DNA from: Microbacterium sp. 1.5R
GTDB lineage: Bacteria; Actinomycetota; Actinomycetes; Actinomycetales; Microbacteriaceae
Assembly (NCBI RefSeq): GCF_007667425.1
Contig: NZ_VDRC01000001.1
Coordinates: 763,379-827,378, forward strand
DNA length: 64,000 nucleotides
Direction of reading: 5' to 3'
The notes under the pieces are model-generated. The model was not told where the DNA came from and searched no databases. It saw nothing but the letters and a program-made list of their open reading frames with translations. The first letter of the stretch is position 1. Each line of letters opens with the position of its first letter. Positions 52,767-61,720 of this stretch are shown here, one piece after another. The translations under genes were made by a program, and so were the position numbers.

Positions 52767-53876
52767 ATGACGTCCCGGCCGATCGTGCGCGATGTGCTGC
52801 GGATGCTGGGCGGCACCGCCGCGGGGATCGCGATGCTGCCGGCGACGCTCGTCGCCGTCGCGACCTCTCCGCGCCCTCCGGCGTCGACGGTGCTCCGGCG
52901 TCTCGCCGCCCGCCTGGCCTGGGTCGACGGCACCCCTCGGCGCGTCCCGCCGTCGGCTCGGCGCACGCGCGGACTGCTCGCCCTGTCGGCGCTGCTGCAG
53001 CTCGTCGTGCTGTGCATCCTCGTGCTGATGGTCGCGGGTGTCGTCGTCGGCATCCAGATGCTCGTCGCTGCGGCGACCGGCGGTCCGGTGGCGCTGTTCA
53101 GCGCCCGTCCCGGCCGGGTGACCTGGGCGACGGTCGGCCTCTTCGTCGTGCCGGGGCTCGTGCTGCTGTTCCTCGCCCTGTCGGGGATCGGCGGCATCGC
53201 GTGGCTCGAGCGCCGGGTGTGGGACGCATTCCAGCGTCCTGGGGCCGGCGAGCTGTCGCAGGAGGTCGTTCGGCTGCACGCGACCCTCGACGAGGTGGTC
53301 GACGCGGTCGACGCGGAGCGGCGTCGCATCGAACGCGACATCCACGACGGCGTGCAGCAGCGCGTGGTGGCGCTGTCGATCCTGCTCGCGCGGGTCGAGC
53401 GCTCGGGGGCCGACGACGGCGCCGCCCTGCTGCGCACCGCCCGCGACGAGACCCAGCACATCCTCGACGACCTGCGCGACGTCGCGTGGCGCACGTATCC
53501 CGAGATGCTGCAGCGCGACGGACTCGCGGTGGCGCTCCGTGCCCTGCGCGACCGCGTGGCCATGCCCGTGCACCTCGACGTCGATCAGGCGCCGATCGCC
53601 GACCGCGCGGCCGAGACCGCGGCCTACTTCGTCGCGAGCGAGGCGGTGACCAACGCGATCAAGCACGCGGAGGCCGCATCGATCACGATCCGCGTGCGCA
53701 CCGGCGAGGGGCTGCTCTCGGTCAGCGTCGAGGACGACGGCGTCGGCGGGGCGGATGCCGCGGGCACCGGCCTGTCGGGGATCGCCTCGCGGGTGGCGGC
53801 GCGCGACGGGGAACTGCGGGTGCACAGCCCGCTCGGCGGGCCGACCGTGGTCGAGGCGGTGATCCCGTGCGGATAG
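52767..53876 (+). CDS. Sensor histidine kinase, NarL-system type
   Basis: 369 residues. Two or three membrane helices (about 72-100 and 120-147) and no large extracellular domain, then HisKA_3 with phospho-acceptor His193 in RRRIERDIHDGVQQRVVAL, and a HATPase_c domain (ASEAVTNAIKHAEA ... VEDDGVGG). The lack of a sensor loop suggests an intramembrane-sensing kinase for cell-envelope stress. Overlaps the response regulator by 10 bases. Confidence 0.93.
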   Translation: MTSRPIVRDVLRMLGGTAAGIAMLPATLVAVATSPRPPASTVLRRLAARLAWVDGTPRRVPPSARRTRGLLALSALLQLVVLCILVLMVAGVVVGIQMLVAAATGGPVALFSARPGRVTWATVGLFVVPGLVLLFLALSGIGGIAWLERRVWDAFQRPGAGELSQEVVRLHATLDEVVDAVDAERRRIERDIHDGVQQRVVALSILLARVERSGADDGAALLRTARDETQHILDDLRDVAWRTYPEMLQRDGLAVALRALRDRVAMPVHLDVDQAPIADRAAETAAYFVASEAVTNAIKHAEAASITIRVRTGEGLLSVSVEDDGVGGADAAGTGLSGIASRVAARDGELRVHSPLGGPTVVEAVIPCG

Positions 53877-54520
53877 CCATCGCCGAGGACTCGACGCTGC
53901 TCCGCGAGGGCATCGCCCAGCTGCTCGTCGCCGAGGGTCACGTCGTGACGGCATCCGTCGGGGACGCCGACGCCCTCCTCGCCGCGATCGCCGCCGACGA
54001 ACCTGATGTCGTGATCGTCGACGTGCGCATGCCGCCCGACTTCGTCGACGAGGGGATCCGCGCAGCTCTCCGCGTCCGCCGCGACCACCCCGGAGTCGCG
54101 GTGCTCGTGCTCTCGCAGCACGTCGAGCGCCGCTACGCGAGCGAGCTGCTGCTCGACGGCCGCGGCGGCGTCGGCTATCTGCTCAAGGACCGTGTCTCCG
54201 ACATCGCCGGCTTCCTCGATGCGATCGTGCGCATCGCCGACGGCGGGGTCGCGTTCGACCCCGAGGTGATCAGTCGCCTCATCGCCGACCGTTCGGTGCC
54301 CGGCCAGCGGATGGGCGAACTCAGCGAGCGCGAGACCGCTGTGCTCGAACTCATCGCCGAGGGGCACAGCAACGCCGGCATCGCCGAGCGCCTGTTCATG
54401 AGCCAGAGCGGCGTCGAGAAGCACATCAACACGATCTTCACGAAGCTCGGGGTCGCCTCGGGGTCCGCCGTCAACCGTCGCGTCCTCGCGGTGCTCGCGT
54501 ACCTCGATCTCGCGGACTGA
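53867..54520 (+). CDS. LuxR/NarL-family response regulator
   Basis: 217 residues from a GTG inside the end of the kinase gene. Receiver domain with phospho-Asp52 in VVIVDVRMPPDF and GYLLKDRV, then a LuxR HTH (LSERETAVLELIAEGHSNAGIAERLFMSQSGVEKHINTIFTKLG). Partner of the upstream kinase. Targets unknown; the adjacent DedA gene is a candidate. Confidence 0.94.
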   Translation: MRIAIAEDSTLLREGIAQLLVAEGHVVTASVGDADALLAAIAADEPDVVIVDVRMPPDFVDEGIRAALRVRRDHPGVAVLVLSQHVERRYASELLLDGRGGVGYLLKDRVSDIAGFLDAIVRIADGGVAFDPEVISRLIADRSVPGQRMGELSERETAVLELIAEGHSNAGIAERLFMSQSGVEKHINTIFTKLGVASGSAVNRRVLAVLAYLDLAD

Positions 54521-54762
54521 CCGCACGCACGCTCTGCCGGGCCCGTCCGAAGCCTGTGCGCCCGCGAAGGACTTGTGCGCTACGGAAGGACCCGATCCCG
54601 GCATCCGCCATGCGCACGCGCACATCTCCTGCCCGCACGCACGCCGTGCCGGGCCCGCCCGAACGCCGTACGCCTGCGAAGGACTGTTGCGCCACGGAAG
54701 GACCCGATCCCGGCATCCGTCCTGGGCACGCGCACATCTCCTGCCCGCACGCACGCCGCAGA
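54521..54762. repeat. 112-bp tandem repeat, about 2.15 copies
   Basis: A unit beginning CCGCACGCACG occupies 54521-54632 and again 54633-54744, and a third copy stops after about 18 bases at 54745. Both full units hold the blocks GCGAAGGACT, ACGGAAGGACCCGATCCCGG and ACGCGCACATCTCCTG, with about 15-20 scattered differences. It starts right after the response regulator stop. No convincing ORF crosses it. Confidence 0.88.
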
Positions 54763-54769
54763 CACGAGA

Positions 54770-54799
54770 GAGGGGCGGATGCCGCGGCATCCGCCCCTC
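54770..54799. terminator. 30-bp perfect palindrome, bidirectional terminator
   Basis: GAGGGGCGGATGCC and its exact complement surround a GC centre, giving a 14-bp stem with almost no loop in DNA form; in RNA a few central pairs open. It lies between the convergent response regulator and aldehyde dehydrogenase genes, 10 bases past the latter's stop. Confidence 0.75.
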
Positions 54800-54809
54800 C
54801 CCGTCCGCG

Positions 54810-56174
54810 TCAGCCGATGCGGATCAGCTTCTTGTTGACGAACTCGTCGGCCGCGAGGTGACCGAGCTCGCGGGCCGTGCCGCTGCGCTTGATGCCGCCG
54901 AACGGCAGCTCGGGGCTGTCGGCCAGCACGAGGTTCACGTAGACCATGCCGGCCTCGATCCGGTCGGCCACGCGCTCGGCCTGCTCGGCGTCGGTCGTGA
55001 AGACGTACGAGCCGAGGCCGAACGTGGTGTCGTTGGCGAGCGCGACCGCCGCGTCCTCGTCGGCGACGCGGTAGACGACCGCCGCCGGGCCGAAGAGCTC
55101 CTCGCGGTACACGTCCATCTCGGGCGTGACGTCGGCGAGCACCGTCGGCGCGAAGAACGCCCCGTCGCGGGTGCCGCCTATGAGCAGCGTCGCCCCCTGC
55201 TCGACTGCCGTGTCGATCTGCTTCTGCAGGTTCTCGGCGGCGGTCTCCGACGAGACGGGCCCGAGCACGGTGTCGTCGAGCATGGGGTCGGTCGCCTCGA
55301 CCGCCGCCATCGCCGCCGTGAACTTCTCGACGAACGCGTCGTACAGGCCGTCGACGATGATGAAGCGCTTGGCGCCGTTGCACGCCTGGCCGTTGTTGTC
55401 GAGGCGGGCGTCGACCCCGGCCTGCACCGTCGCGTCGAGATCGTCCGTCGACAGGACGATGAACGGGTCGGATCCCCCGAGCTCCAGCGCGACCTTCTTG
55501 AGGTTCCGTCCGGCGATCTCGGCGACGGCCGCGCCGGCGCGCTCCGAGCCGGTGAGCGACACGCCCTGCACGCGCGGGTCGGCGATCATCGCGGCGATCT
55601 GGTCGTTCGTCGCGAGCACGTTCTGATACGCGCCCTCCGGGAAGCCCGCGTCGCGGTAGATCTCGGCGATCGCGTTCGACGACTCGGGGCACTGCGGTGC
55701 GGGCTTCAGCAGGATCGTGTTGCCGACGATGAGGTTCGGTGCCGCGAAGCGCACGATCTGGTAGGCGGGGAAGTTCCACGGCATGATGCCGACGAGCGGT
55801 CCGAGCGACGAGCGGCGGATGACCGCCGACCCGTCGCCGAGGATGTCGATCGGCTGGTCGGCCATGATCGCCTCTGCCTGATCCGCGTAGTACTCGGCGA
55901 TGTCGGCGGCGAAGTCGACCTCTCCGAGCGCGGCCTCGCGGGGCTTGCCCATCTCGCGCACGAACACGTCGGCGAGCTCCTCCCGGCGCTCGCGGTGCAG
56001 CTCGGCCATGCGACGGATGAGCGCCGCGCGCTCGGCCACGGTCGACGAGCGCGACCATTCGCGATGCGCGGTGTCGGCGGCCGCGACAGCCGCGTCGATC
56101 TGCGCATCCGTGAACGTGTCGAAGGACTTCAGCGTCTCTCCGGTGGCGGGGTTGATGACGGCGTAGTCGGTCAT
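54810..56174 (-). CDS. NAD(P)-dependent aldehyde dehydrogenase (succinate-semialdehyde or aminobutyraldehyde type)
   Basis: 454 residues. Motifs: GIMPWNFPAYQIVRFAAP (cofactor/oxyanion Asn), VALELGGSDPF (catalytic Glu) and NNGQACNGAKRFI (catalytic Cys). ATG at 56174 rather than the in-frame start at 56270, which would translate the inverted-repeat element upstream. In this cluster it is the best candidate for oxidising 4-aminobutanal from the amine oxidase, or a second succinate-semialdehyde dehydrogenase. Its shorter form (about 455 aa) matches the YneI/Sad type. Confidence 0.9.
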   Translation of the reverse strand: MTDYAVINPATGETLKSFDTFTDAQIDAAVAAADTAHREWSRSSTVAERAALIRRMAELHRERREELADVFVREMGKPREAALGEVDFAADIAEYYADQAEAIMADQPIDILGDGSAVIRRSSLGPLVGIMPWNFPAYQIVRFAAPNLIVGNTILLKPAPQCPESSNAIAEIYRDAGFPEGAYQNVLATNDQIAAMIADPRVQGVSLTGSERAGAAVAEIAGRNLKKVALELGGSDPFIVLSTDDLDATVQAGVDARLDNNGQACNGAKRFIIVDGLYDAFVEKFTAAMAAVEATDPMLDDTVLGPVSSETAAENLQKQIDTAVEQGATLLIGGTRDGAFFAPTVLADVTPEMDVYREELFGPAAVVYRVADEDAAVALANDTTFGLGSYVFTTDAEQAERVADRIEAGMVYVNLVLADSPELPFGGIKRSGTARELGHLAADEFVNKKLIRIG

Positions 56175-56198
56175 GTTCTGCGTCCTTTCGATGTACTC

Positions 56199-56275
56199 GG
56201 TCGTTGAGCGAGGAGCGAAGCCGCGAGACGAAACGTGGTGACCGCGTTTCGTCTCGCTTCGTCCGCTCAACGACC
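56199..56275. repeat. Long inverted repeat (REP-like element) between the two aldehyde dehydrogenase genes
   Basis: GGTCGTTGAGCG (56199-56210) mirrors CGCTCAACGACC (56264-56275), and GCGAGACGAAACG (56223-56235) mirrors CGTTTCGTCTCGC (56245-56257), with a short loop TGGTGACCG. Together they form an interrupted stem of about 30 pairs. This type of GTTGAGCGAGCGAAGCGAGACGAAAC element is scattered in Microbacteriaceae genomes, from general knowledge. Confidence 0.8.
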
Positions 56276-56286
56276 GATGGGGTGAG

Positions 56287-57753
56287 TCAGGAGACCGGGA
56301 TCAGGGTGTACTTGGTGGACAGGTACTCGTGGATGCCCTCGAACCCGCCCTCGCGGCCGACGCCCGACTGCTTGACGCCGCCGAAGGGTGCAGCCGCGTT
56401 CGACACGACGCCCACGTTGAGCCCCATCATGCCGGTCTCCAGTCCGTCGATCATCCGCTGACCGCGCTGCAGGTTCTCGGTGAAGACGTACGACACGAGC
56501 CCGTACTCGGTGTCGTTGGCGAGCCGAACGGCCTCCTCCTCGGTGGTGAAGGTCGAGATCGCGAGCACCGGGCCGAAGATCTCCTCGCGGAGGATCGCCG
56601 ATCCGGGCACGACGTCGGTGAGCACGGTGGGCTCGTAGTAGGTGCCGGTCCCCTCCAGCGCCTTGCCGCCCGCGAGCAGCGTCGCGCCGCGCCCGACGGC
56701 GTCGTCGACGAGTTCGCCGGCCTTCGCCACGGCATCCTCGTCGATGAGCGGTCCGATCGCGACGCCCTCTTCGGTGCCGCGGCCGATCTTCATGGCGTTG
56801 ACGCGGTCGGTGACGCGCTTCGCGAACTCGTCAGCCACGTCCTGGTGCACGATGAACCGGTTGGCCGCGGTGCACGCCTGGCCGATGTTGCGGAACTTCG
56901 CAGCGAGGGCGCCGTCGACCGCCTTGTCGAGGTCGGCGTCGTCGAACACGACGAACGGCGCGTTGCCGCCGAGTTCCATCGAGACGCGCAGCACGCCCTC
57001 GGCAGCCTGGGCGATGAGCTTGCGGCCCACCTCGGTCGAGCCGGTGAACGACAGCTTGCGCAGTCGCGGGTCGGCGATGATCGGGGCGGACAGCGCCGAC
57101 GACTTCGACGTCTGCACGACGTTGACGACGCCCGCAGGCAGTCCTGCCTTCTCGAGCAGCGAGGTGAAGAAGATGGTCGTGAGCGGCGTGAGCGCCGGGG
57201 GCTTGATGACGACCGTGCAGCCGGCGGCGAGCGCGGGGGCGATCTTGCGGGTCGCCATCGCGAACGGGAAGTTCCACGGCGTCACGAAGAACGACGGGCC
57301 GACGGGGCGCTGAGAGACGACCATGTGGCCGGTGCCCTCGGGGTTGATACCGTAGCGGCCGCTGATGCGCACGGCCTCCTCGCTGAACCAGCGCAGGAAC
57401 TCGCCGCCGTAGACGACCTCGCCGCGGGCCTCGGCGAGCGGCTTGCCCATCTCGAGAGTCATGAGCAATGCGAGGTCCTCCTTGTGCTCCTGCACGAGGT
57501 CGAACGCGCGGCGCAGGATCTCGCTGCGCGTGCGCGGCGCGGTGGCGGCCCACGCGTCCTGCGCTGCGACGGCGGCGTCGAGGGCGCGGATGCCGTCGGC
57601 CGGCGTCGCGTCGGCGATCGTGCGGATCACGTCGCCCGTCGAGGGGTCCTTGACGTCGAGGGTCGCGCCGGTCTCTCCGTCGATCCACTCGCCGCCGATG
57701 AAGAGGCCGGTGGGGATGCTGTCGAGCAGCGCCTGCTCTGTCTGAGTGCTCAT
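56287..57753 (-). CDS. gabD: NAD-dependent succinate-semialdehyde dehydrogenase
   Basis: 488 residues, the usual GabD length. Motifs: FFVTPWNFPFAMATRKIAPALAAG, SMELGGNAPFVVFDDADLD (catalytic Glu) and NIGQACTAANRFIVHQ (catalytic Cys). Oxidises succinate semialdehyde to succinate, the last step of GABA breakdown, downstream of GabT. Same strand as the rest of the cluster, 57 bases after the permease gene. Confidence 0.93.
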   Translation of the reverse strand: MSTQTEQALLDSIPTGLFIGGEWIDGETGATLDVKDPSTGDVIRTIADATPADGIRALDAAVAAQDAWAATAPRTRSEILRRAFDLVQEHKEDLALLMTLEMGKPLAEARGEVVYGGEFLRWFSEEAVRISGRYGINPEGTGHMVVSQRPVGPSFFVTPWNFPFAMATRKIAPALAAGCTVVIKPPALTPLTTIFFTSLLEKAGLPAGVVNVVQTSKSSALSAPIIADPRLRKLSFTGSTEVGRKLIAQAAEGVLRVSMELGGNAPFVVFDDADLDKAVDGALAAKFRNIGQACTAANRFIVHQDVADEFAKRVTDRVNAMKIGRGTEEGVAIGPLIDEDAVAKAGELVDDAVGRGATLLAGGKALEGTGTYYEPTVLTDVVPGSAILREEIFGPVLAISTFTTEEEAVRLANDTEYGLVSYVFTENLQRGQRMIDGLETGMMGLNVGVVSNAAAPFGGVKQSGVGREGGFEGIHEYLSTKYTLIPVS

Positions 57754-57810
57754 GGGTTCTCTCTCTGTGGGACGGATGCGGGGTGTCTGGGGTCAGCGGC
57801 GGCTGCGGGT

Positions 57811-59355
57811 TCAGCGGCGGCGGAGGCTCGGCGGGGCGTCGGCGGTGAGCGTCTCGCCGCGGAAGAACGCGGGGCGTGCGATCGCCTGCCAGATCATCAC
57901 GGCGATGCCGACGACGATGATGCCGACGCCGAGCACGAACACGAGCCCGACGCCGCCGATGCTCGATCCGCTGCCGTAGGCGGGATCCATGGAGTCGATG
58001 AGCGTCGTGACGAACAGCACGGCGAGGATCGCGCCGCCGACCAGCGGGAACAGGAACGTGAAGAAGAAGCTCCGCGCGGAGTCGAACCACTGCCGGCGGA
58101 AGTACCACACGCACGCGAAAGCGGTGAGGCCGTAGTAGAAGCAGATCATCATGCCGAGCGACAGGATCGTGTCTGTGAGGACGTTCTCGCTGACGAGCCG
58201 CATCACGGCGTAGAACACCGAGGCGACGACGGCCGAGACGATCGTGGAGTACCCGGGCGTGAAGAATCGGGGGCTGACCTTCGCGAACTTCTTCGGCAGG
58301 GCGCCGTAGTGACCCATCGCGAGCAGGGTGCGGGCGGGGCCCACCGCGGTGGACTGCAGCGACGCGGCCGAGCTCGACAGCACGGCGAGCGACACGAGGA
58401 ACGCGAGCGGTCCGAGGATCGGGTCGGACAGCGCGAAGAACACGTTCGCGGAGATGCCCTCGTTGGCGAGGCCCAGTTCGCCCTCGCCGACACCGGCGAA
58501 CATGATGAGGCCGATCGCGAGCAGCAGGTACAGGCTGACGACTACGAACACGGTGACCATGGCGGCCCGCCCCGGGGTCTTCGCCGGGTCCTTGGTCTCC
58601 TCGTTCATGGTGAGCACGACGTCCCACCCCCAGAAGATGAAGATGGAGAGCGAGAGTCCGGCGGCGAAGGCGCTGAAGGTGGGCACCTCGAACGGGTTGA
58701 ACCACGACCACGAGAACGCGGTGGGGTCAGGGGCGTCACCCGACACGGCCTTCACGATCGCGACGACCGCGAACACGACGAGGACGAGCACCTGGAAGCC
58801 GACGAGGATGTACTGGAACTTCTGGGTGGTCTGCATGTCGCGGTACGACACCAGCGTCGCGCCGAGCATGAAGAGCAGACAGACGACGACGTTGATGAAC
58901 GGGTTGAACGCCAGGTCGGCGATGTCGGGATTGCCCGAGATCTGCGAGATCAGCAGGAACAGGAACTCGACCGCGATGCCCGCGAGGTTCGACAGCACGA
59001 TCACGGTGGCAGCGATGAGGCCCCATCCCGTCATCCATCCGATCCACGGGCCGAAGGCGCGGACGCCCCACGTGAACGAGGTGCCCGAGTCGGGCATCTC
59101 GCGGTTGAGCTCGCGGTAGCCGAACGCCGTCAGGAGCATCGGGATGAAGCCGACGAGGATGATCGCGGGCACCTGCGTGCCGACGACCGCGACGGTCGGC
59201 CCCAGCGAGGCGGTGAGCGTGTAGGCCGGGGCGATCGTGGAGACGCCGATGACGACGGCGCCGATCACGCCGACCGTGCCGACGCTGAGGCCCTTCTGCG
59301 AGATGCCGGTCGTCACACCGGATGCGGGCTCCGTCGCCCGGTTCGAGCTGCTCAT
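57811..59355 (-). CDS. APC-family amino acid/polyamine permease
   Basis: 514 residues, about twelve to fourteen membrane helices. N-terminal APC pattern: GLSVGTVGVIGAVVIGVSTIAPAYTLTASLG and MPDSGTSFTWGVRAFGPWIGWMTGWG. The last stop of the universal stress gene overlaps its start (TGATG). Likely imports GABA, putrescine or a related amine for the surrounding catabolic enzymes. Specificity is inferred from context. Confidence 0.92.
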   Translation of the reverse strand: MSSSNRATEPASGVTTGISQKGLSVGTVGVIGAVVIGVSTIAPAYTLTASLGPTVAVVGTQVPAIILVGFIPMLLTAFGYRELNREMPDSGTSFTWGVRAFGPWIGWMTGWGLIAATVIVLSNLAGIAVEFLFLLISQISGNPDIADLAFNPFINVVVCLLFMLGATLVSYRDMQTTQKFQYILVGFQVLVLVVFAVVAIVKAVSGDAPDPTAFSWSWFNPFEVPTFSAFAAGLSLSIFIFWGWDVVLTMNEETKDPAKTPGRAAMVTVFVVVSLYLLLAIGLIMFAGVGEGELGLANEGISANVFFALSDPILGPLAFLVSLAVLSSSAASLQSTAVGPARTLLAMGHYGALPKKFAKVSPRFFTPGYSTIVSAVVASVFYAVMRLVSENVLTDTILSLGMMICFYYGLTAFACVWYFRRQWFDSARSFFFTFLFPLVGGAILAVLFVTTLIDSMDPAYGSGSSIGGVGLVFVLGVGIIVVGIAVMIWQAIARPAFFRGETLTADAPPSLRRR

Positions 59356-60239
59356 CAGCGGACTCCTGCTTCGGTGCGCGTACGCGGGACGACGATCATG
59401 GGGACGGGAAGCTCGTGCAGCATCTTCGCCGCGGTCGAGCCGAGGAAGAGTCGGCGGGGCTGCGCGAGGCGGCTCGATCCGACGAGGATCACCTCGCCGG
59501 GGAGCCACGACAGGTGGGCCACAGCGTCTTCGACGGTGTCGCCGGGGGCCTCTTCGACCGTGGCGTCGAGGGCGTCGGGCAGCAGCGTCGACGCGACCGC
59601 GAGCACCTCGCGGGAGTGCTCGTCGCCGACGATGCGGATCGACCCGGTGTCGAGACCGGGGGGCACGTCGAAGGGCACGAGGGAGACGAGGCGCAGACCG
59701 ACGTGCGCGTCGGTCGCGACGGTCGCGGCCTCGTCGAGCAGGTTCTCCGCGCCGGGGCGTGTGCCGACGGCGACCGTCACCCGAGGCAGGACGTGGTCGT
59801 CCTCGGTCGAGGTGCCGGCTGGAGCCAACGCGACGGGGATGGTCGAGGAATGCAGCAGCTCCGAGGCGACGCTGCCGAGGCGGTGACGCCCGAACAGGCT
59901 GCCGTTCGCGGCGCCGACCACGATGAGCCGGGCGCCGAACTCCTCGCCGGCGGCGATCAGCCCCTCGGCGAACGATTCGCCGAATCGCACATGCCCCGTG
60001 CGGACGAGCTCCTGCGGCAGACCGGTGACGGCCTCCTCGAGCCACTGCGTCGCCTGACGACGGAGGTGATCCTCGTACGCCCGCTCGGGGGCGACGGCGG
60101 CGTTGCGCGTCCCCTCCGACGGCAGCACGATGACGAGGCGCAGCACCGCGCCGAGGCTCCGCGCGAGCCGAGCGCCCAGCGCGGCGGCGTCCGCCCCGGC
60201 ATCCGTCGCCGTGTAGCCGACGACGATCGAGCCGCTCAT
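59355..60239 (-). CDS. Universal stress protein, tandem UspA domains
   Basis: 294 residues in two Usp modules (1-145 and 150-294). The first has LIVVGAANGSLFGRHRLGSVASELLHSSTIPVALAP and the second VILVGSSRLAQPRRLFLGSTAAKMLHELPVPMIVVP; the G-x2-G-x9-G-[ST] ATP-binding pattern is present in both. Sandwiched by TGATG overlaps between the amine oxidase and permease genes, so it is made together with the transporter, perhaps as its regulator. Confidence 0.9.
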   Translation of the reverse strand: MSGSIVVGYTATDAGADAAALGARLARSLGAVLRLVIVLPSEGTRNAAVAPERAYEDHLRRQATQWLEEAVTGLPQELVRTGHVRFGESFAEGLIAAGEEFGARLIVVGAANGSLFGRHRLGSVASELLHSSTIPVALAPAGTSTEDDHVLPRVTVAVGTRPGAENLLDEAATVATDAHVGLRLVSLVPFDVPPGLDTGSIRIVGDEHSREVLAVASTLLPDALDATVEEAPGDTVEDAVAHLSWLPGEVILVGSSRLAQPRRLFLGSTAAKMLHELPVPMIVVPRTRTEAGVR

Positions 60240-61621
60240 CAGCCGACCTCGGCCGTCTCGCCCGCATCCCTCGTCGACTCGACGATGTTCGAGGCCACGA
60301 GGTGACCCATGCGGATCGCCCCGTCGACGTGCTGGAAGCCCGCGCCGGCGAGATCGCTGCAGGCGAAGTGGATCGGGCCGACCGGGGTGCGCAGGTCGGC
60401 GCCGTACCGGTGCAGACCGCCCATGTCGAAGCTCGCCGCGTACGCGCCGCGGGTCCACTCCTCCGTGCCCCAGTCGCTCTCGTAGTAGACGACCGGGTTC
60501 TTCGCCTCGGACCCGTAGTAGTGCGAGAGGGAGTCGAGGATGCGCTCCCTGCGCTCTTCGTCGGTGAGGGCGAACAGATCGTCGGCGTTCTGATCGCTGA
60601 CGAAGCCGACGAGGGTTCCCCGGTCGTCGCCGTGGTTGGTGTTGTCGTAAGCCTCGTGCGCGAGCTCGTAGGGGCTGAAGGCGGTGCCGCTGAGACCCTG
60701 CTCGCGCCAGAACGGGGTCTCGTAGACCGCGTGCACCTTGATGACGAAGCCCATCGACAGGTGCTGGTGCATCTGGTGCTGGCGACGGGGCAGCGGCGGA
60801 ACGAACGAGATCCGGTCGTACAGCACGGGTGCGTGCGCGAGGATCGCGTACCGGGCCCGCACGGTGAGCTCGTCGGTGGTGGCGGTGACGCCGTCGGCGC
60901 CCCACTCGAGCGTGCGGACCGGCTGGTTCAGCAGCACATCGTCGCCGAGCCGTTCGGCGAGCAGGATCGGCACCTGCTGCAGGCCGCCGGCGACGCGCTT
61001 GTCGAGGATGAAGTCGGCGTCGACGAGGTTCGAGTACGACCCCGCGGATGCCGCCATGAGCAGCGACTGCAACAGCGAGAACGTGTGCGTCGGCTTGGTG
61101 AGCATCGCAGACCCCGTGGCGAACGCCAGGTTGCGCACGGCCTCGTCGTCGTCGGTCTGCTGACGCAGCCAGGCGTCCCAGGTGACGCTGTCCCATTCCT
61201 TCGCCTGCGGGTGCTCCCACGGGCGGTCGGGGTCGATCTGCGCGACCATCGCGTCGAGGCGCTCGGTGATCTCGGCGATGACCCGCTCGGTCTCGGGCGA
61301 GACGGGGAACATCTCCCCCGTGAACCGATGCACCTGACCGTCGGGGCCGACGTACACGCTGTCGCCCTCGCGGTAGCGGCTGTACGTCTCGAGGCCGAGT
61401 TCGTCGATCGTGTCCTTCAGCGCATCCTGGTCGGGCGAGACCCATTGGCCGCCGAGCTCGAGCATGGCGCCGTCGATCACGTCGGTCCACAGGCGGCCGC
61501 CGACGCGGTCGCGGGCCTCCAGCACGGCGACCGACAGGCCGGCCTTGCGCAGGTCGTTCGCCGCGGTGAGCCCTGCGGCTCCGGCTCCGACGATCAGCAC
61601 GTCACGGGTGATCTCAGCCAT
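60239..61621 (-). CDS. puo: Flavin monoamine oxidase family protein, probable putrescine oxidase
   Basis: 460 residues. N-terminal FAD motif DVLIVGAGAAGLTAANDLRKAGLSV and GGRLWTDVIDGAMLELGGQWV; C-terminal SDLAGAGFQHVDGAIRMGHLVASNI flavin-binding segment. Length and pattern resemble actinobacterial putrescine oxidase (Puo of Rhodococcus/Kocuria). It would turn putrescine into 4-aminobutanal, ammonia and H2O2. Tyramine or other monoamines are alternatives. Downstream of gabT on the same strand. Confidence 0.86.
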   Translation of the reverse strand: MAEITRDVLIVGAGAAGLTAANDLRKAGLSVAVLEARDRVGGRLWTDVIDGAMLELGGQWVSPDQDALKDTIDELGLETYSRYREGDSVYVGPDGQVHRFTGEMFPVSPETERVIAEITERLDAMVAQIDPDRPWEHPQAKEWDSVTWDAWLRQQTDDDEAVRNLAFATGSAMLTKPTHTFSLLQSLLMAASAGSYSNLVDADFILDKRVAGGLQQVPILLAERLGDDVLLNQPVRTLEWGADGVTATTDELTVRARYAILAHAPVLYDRISFVPPLPRRQHQMHQHLSMGFVIKVHAVYETPFWREQGLSGTAFSPYELAHEAYDNTNHGDDRGTLVGFVSDQNADDLFALTDEERRERILDSLSHYYGSEAKNPVVYYESDWGTEEWTRGAYAASFDMGGLHRYGADLRTPVGPIHFACSDLAGAGFQHVDGAIRMGHLVASNIVESTRDAGETAEVG

Positions 61622-61647
61622 CTGCTTCTCCTTCGTGGGAAAGGTTG

Positions 61648-61688
61648 CCGGCCGCGACTCGAAATCCCCCGATACGAGTCGCGGCCGG
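61648..61688. terminator. 14-bp hairpin between gabT and the amine oxidase gene
   Basis: CCGGCCGCGACTCG (61648-61661) and its exact complement (61675-61688) enclose a 13-base loop. It lies 33 bases after the gabT stop and about 25 bases before the amine oxidase start, so it may end the gabT mRNA or lower downstream expression. No T-tract. Confidence 0.65.
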
Positions 61689-61720
61689 ACGTGTGTTCCA
61701 GCCGCCTCGGCGGCCGTGGT

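Noticed and set aside
50832..53954. 1040-codon minus-strand frame over poxB, dedA and the histidine kinase gene
   Set aside because: It crosses three well-supported genes and yields low-complexity His/Arg/Asp-rich sequence. The same holds for frames at 56329-59886 and 16762-19281.
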